Shown in pieces: positions 62,170 to 64,000 of a DNA stretch of 64,000 bases. Source of the stretch: Deinococcales bacterium (lineage in GTDB: Bacteria > Deinococcota > Deinococci > Deinococcales > JAAFIG01); the NCBI GenBank assembly GCA_025359505.1, contig JANYHH010000057.1:62001-126000 (forward strand). The letters are read 5' to 3'. Position numbers and translations under genes: made by a program. A model generated the notes under the pieces. That model did no database searches and was not told where the DNA came from. It saw only the letters and a program-made list of their open reading frames with translations. Position 1 is the first letter of the stretch. Every line of letters starts with the position of its first letter.

Positions 62170-63728
62170 ATCGCCTGCATCGCTTCCTTCTTCACGCCGA
62201 CATTCGCTAAGCTTGCGTTAATCACCTCGAGCCACGCCCGCGCACTGGCTTCGACGATATCGGTGCTGACGCCGTTACCGCTGTAAATGATCTCGCCAAC
62301 TCGGGCGCGGATGCTGACCTCGCCCAGCGCCTCGCCGCCCTCGGTGACGGCTTCGATGCGGTAACTCTCCAAGCTCGGGAAGACTTGTGCCAGATGATTG
62401 ATCGCTTTATACGCCGCGTCGACCGGCCCGTCACCGCTCGAGGCGTGCTGCTGCGGGCCGGATGGCGTCGCCAAAGTCACGGTCGCCGTGGGGACAACGT
62501 GCGTGCCAGAGAGCACTTGGATGCTCTCGAGCTTGAAAACCTCGGGGATCGTGTGATCTCTGGTTTCCACGAGCGAGCGCAGCTCTTCCTTGCCCATCGC
62601 GCCTTTGCGATCGGCAATCTCCTTGAAGCGCGTGAACAGCGCACCGACGCTTTCTTCGGACAGCCCGTGATCGTTGCTGACGTTACTGAGGTCGTAGCCC
62701 ATCTCCTCGAGCGCTTTCTTGAACGCCGCTCGCCCGCTGTGCTTGCCGAGCACCAGCACGCCCGCCTCGCGCCCGACCATCTCGGCGTTCATGATCTCGT
62801 AGGTGGATTTATTCTTCAGCACGCCGTCTTGGTGAATCCCCGCCTCGTGCGCGAAGGCGTTATCCCCCACGACAGCCTTATTGGGCTGCACCGCCATGCC
62901 AGAATGCCTCGAGACCATCCGTGAGAGTCGGTAAATCTCGCGGGTGTTGATCTGCGTCGCGGCTTGGTAGTAATCCCCCCTTGTCGCCAAGGCCATCACG
63001 ACCTCCTCTAAGGACGTGTTGCCCGCCCGCTCGCCGATGCCATTGATCGTGCATTCGACTTGCGTCGCACCGTTCTCCACGGCTGCCAGCGAGTTGGCGA
63101 CCGCCATCCCCAGATCGTCGTGGCAATGCGTGCTGATGCTGACCTCGCGTCCGCGCACGACTTCATCGCGGATTCGCGCAATCAACCGGCCGTACTCGAG
63201 CGGCGTGCCGTACCCCGTCGTATCGGGGATGTTGATCGTCGTCGCGCCCGCGTCGATCGCCACGTTGAACAGTTGAATCACGAAATCAAAATCGGCCCGC
63301 ATCACGTCCTGAGCGCTGAACTCGACATCCCCGCAGAACGTGCGGGCGTACTTGACCATCTCTTCGCTGATCTCTAAAACCTGCGCCCGCGTTTTTTTGA
63401 GCATGAACTCGAGGTGGACATCACTGGCGCTGGTGAAGGTGTGAATCCGCCACTGATCCGCGATCTCGAGCGCCTTGGCTGCCCGCTCGATGTCTGTTTT
63501 GTGCGTGCGAGCCAGCCCGCAGATCACGGGGCCGCGCACCTCGCGGGCGATGCGGCCCACGCAATCGAAATCGCCTTGCGAGGTGATCGGAAAACCCGCC
63601 TCGATCACGTCCACACCCATTCGCGCCAGCCCGTGCGCGATCTCGAGCTTCTGCGGCACGCTCAGGGCCACACCGGGGCTTTGCTCGCCGTCGCGCAGGG
63701 TCGTGTCGAAAATTTTAATGTGCTTCAT
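62166..63728 (-). CDS. leuA: 2-isopropylmalate synthase
   Basis: 520 residues. [20 protein letters not shown] (metal-binding DTTLRDGEQ), [20 protein letters not shown] (HxH), [20 protein letters not shown] and [15 protein letters not shown] are LeuA motifs. The C-terminal regulatory domain ([31 protein letters not shown]) binds leucine for feedback inhibition. It condenses acetyl-CoA with 2-oxoisovalerate. The ATG has AGGAG eight bases upstream. Upstream lies a leader-peptide attenuator. Confidence 0.97.
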   Translation of the reverse strand: MKHIKIFDTTLRDGEQSPGVALSVPQKLEIAHGLARMGVDVIEAGFPITSQGDFDCVGRIAREVRGPVICGLARTHKTDIERAAKALEIADQWRIHTFTSASDVHLEFMLKKTRAQVLEISEEMVKYARTFCGDVEFSAQDVMRADFDFVIQLFNVAIDAGATTINIPDTTGYGTPLEYGRLIARIRDEVVRGREVSISTHCHDDLGMAVANSLAAVENGATQVECTINGIGERAGNTSLEEVVMALATRGDYYQAATQINTREIYRLSRMVSRHSGMAVQPNKAVVGDNAFAHEAGIHQDGVLKNKSTYEIMNAEMVGREAGVLVLGKHSGRAAFKKALEEMGYDLSNVSNDHGLSEESVGALFTRFKEIADRKGAMGKEELRSLVETRDHTIPEVFKLESIQVLSGTHVVPTATVTLATPSGPQQHASSGDGPVDAAYKAINHLAQVFPSLESYRIEAVTEGGEALGEVSIRARVGEIIYSGNGVSTDIVEASARAWLEVINASLANVGVKKEAMQAI

Positions 63729-63823
63729 GGTGAACTCCTTTTTTCATCGCTCGAGGTGTAAACGGTGTGCGCGGTCAGCGGGACGGAAGAGGTAATCGCA
63801 TGAATGCTCCCTTGGAAGTCAAT

Positions 63824-63853
63824 AAAAAACCCTCGAGCGGCTAAACTCGAGGG
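63824..63853 (-). terminator. leuA attenuator terminator
   Basis: On the minus strand CCCTCGAG-TTTAGCCG-CTCGAGGG is an eight-base-pair stem followed by TTTTTT, 19 bases behind the leader-peptide stop and 95 bases before leuA. Its 5' arm can instead pair with CTCGAGGG at 63883-63890 inside the leader peptide. Confidence 0.85.
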
Positions 63854-63871
63854 CAGCATGGCGAGAAACGA

Positions 63872-63928
63872 TTACGCCACGACCCTCGAGTGAACTAGGG
63901 CTAGGCTTAGCGCGGCGAAGTTGTACAT
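63872..63928 (-). CDS. leuA leader peptide (attenuation)
   Basis: An 18-codon frame, MYNFAALSLALVHSRVVA, ends 143 bases before leuA. All three leucines use CTA, a codon rarely seen elsewhere in this window, within six codons; three valines follow. A ribosome stalled for leucyl-tRNA at CTA would leave CTCGAGGG (Ser-Arg region) free to pair with the terminator's 5' arm. The ATG lies nine bases behind the -10 box, so the transcript is nearly leaderless. Too short for the ORF track. Confidence 0.8.
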   Translation of the reverse strand: MYNFAALSLALVHSRVVA

Positions 63929-63937
63929 CTGCGAACA

Positions 63938-63967
63938 ATCGTAACAGAGCTTGCAAAAGCCTGTCAA
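63938..63967 (-). promoter_or_regulatory. leuA promoter
   Basis: On the minus strand a perfect TTGACA (-35), an 18-base spacer and TACGAT (-10). It is the strongest sigma-70-type promoter recognised in the window. Confidence 0.8.
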
Positions 63968-64000
63968 GCGGCTCGAGTTGAAAAGATCGGCGCGTGGCAA

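Overview
WHAT IT IS. A 64 kb stretch of bacterial chromosome, about 60% GC by eye, densely packed with genes on both strands. The host is most likely a member of the Deinococcota (Deinococcus-Thermus). The reasons are a pyrR-pyrB-pyrC cluster, many genes whose -10 box lies 5-9 bases before the start codon (leaderless transcripts, common in Deinococcus), bacillithiol-type genes, and a KorAB-type 2-oxoacid oxidoreductase. This assignment is an inference; no rRNA or tRNA gene was seen. The whole window is saturated with the palindrome CTCGAG: I counted about 42 copies by hand in the first 5 kb, against 1-2 expected. It occurs in all three reading frames and between genes, like a highly iterated palindrome, and is rare in genes that should be strongly expressed.

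LAYOUT. 1-9 kb: acetyltransferases, a gabT-like aminotransferase, a bacillithiol-transferase-like protein, a polysaccharide deacetylase, an ABC-2 exporter (ATPase plus two permeases) and a Nudix hydrolase. 9-15 kb: a membrane protein, korA-korB, a GRIGG-repeat protein and alanine racemase. 15-18 kb: pyrimidine genes pyrC, pyrB, pyrR with a short leader ORF. 18-25 kb: a Ser/Thr kinase, a BMP-family lipoprotein, an ACP-like protein whose two halves are in swapped order, ispG and two lipoproteins. 25-34 kb: a MazG-like protein, a triple-GAF histidine kinase, a BshB-like deacetylase, pdxY and relA. 33-39 kb: fdhD, acyl-CoA dehydrogenase, a formate-dehydrogenase-like molybdoenzyme and rpsO. 39-45 kb: a kinase fused to a PQQ-type propeller, pyrD and ffh.

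MAIN SYSTEM (45.1-56.5 kb). Nine same-strand genes look like a complete ergothioneine import and breakdown locus. They are a hydantoinase-like amidohydrolase, an M20 carbamoylase, a divergent urocanase, a DUF917 protein, a histidine-ammonia-lyase-like enzyme lacking the Ala-Ser-Gly cofactor triad, and a quaternary-amine ABC importer (binding protein, large permease, ATPase, small permease). Together they could take in ergothioneine, eliminate trimethylamine, hydrate thiourocanate, remove sulfur, open the resulting hydantoin and release glutamate. The absence of hutI and hutG, and the loss of the usual catalytic residues in both Hut-like enzymes, argue against ordinary histidine breakdown.

56.5-64 kb: the decayed end of an iron-type ABC transporter, a membrane-anchored sulfite-oxidase-fold molybdoenzyme, a cytoplasmic alpha-amylase, small proteins, and leuA. 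leuA has a promoter, an 18-residue leader peptide with three CTA leucine codons and a terminator: a classical attenuator in which CTCGAG forms both competing stems. Two families of intergenic palindromes (GTAGGGGCG type and CCTCTCCC type) and several CTCGAG-based minisatellites are also present.
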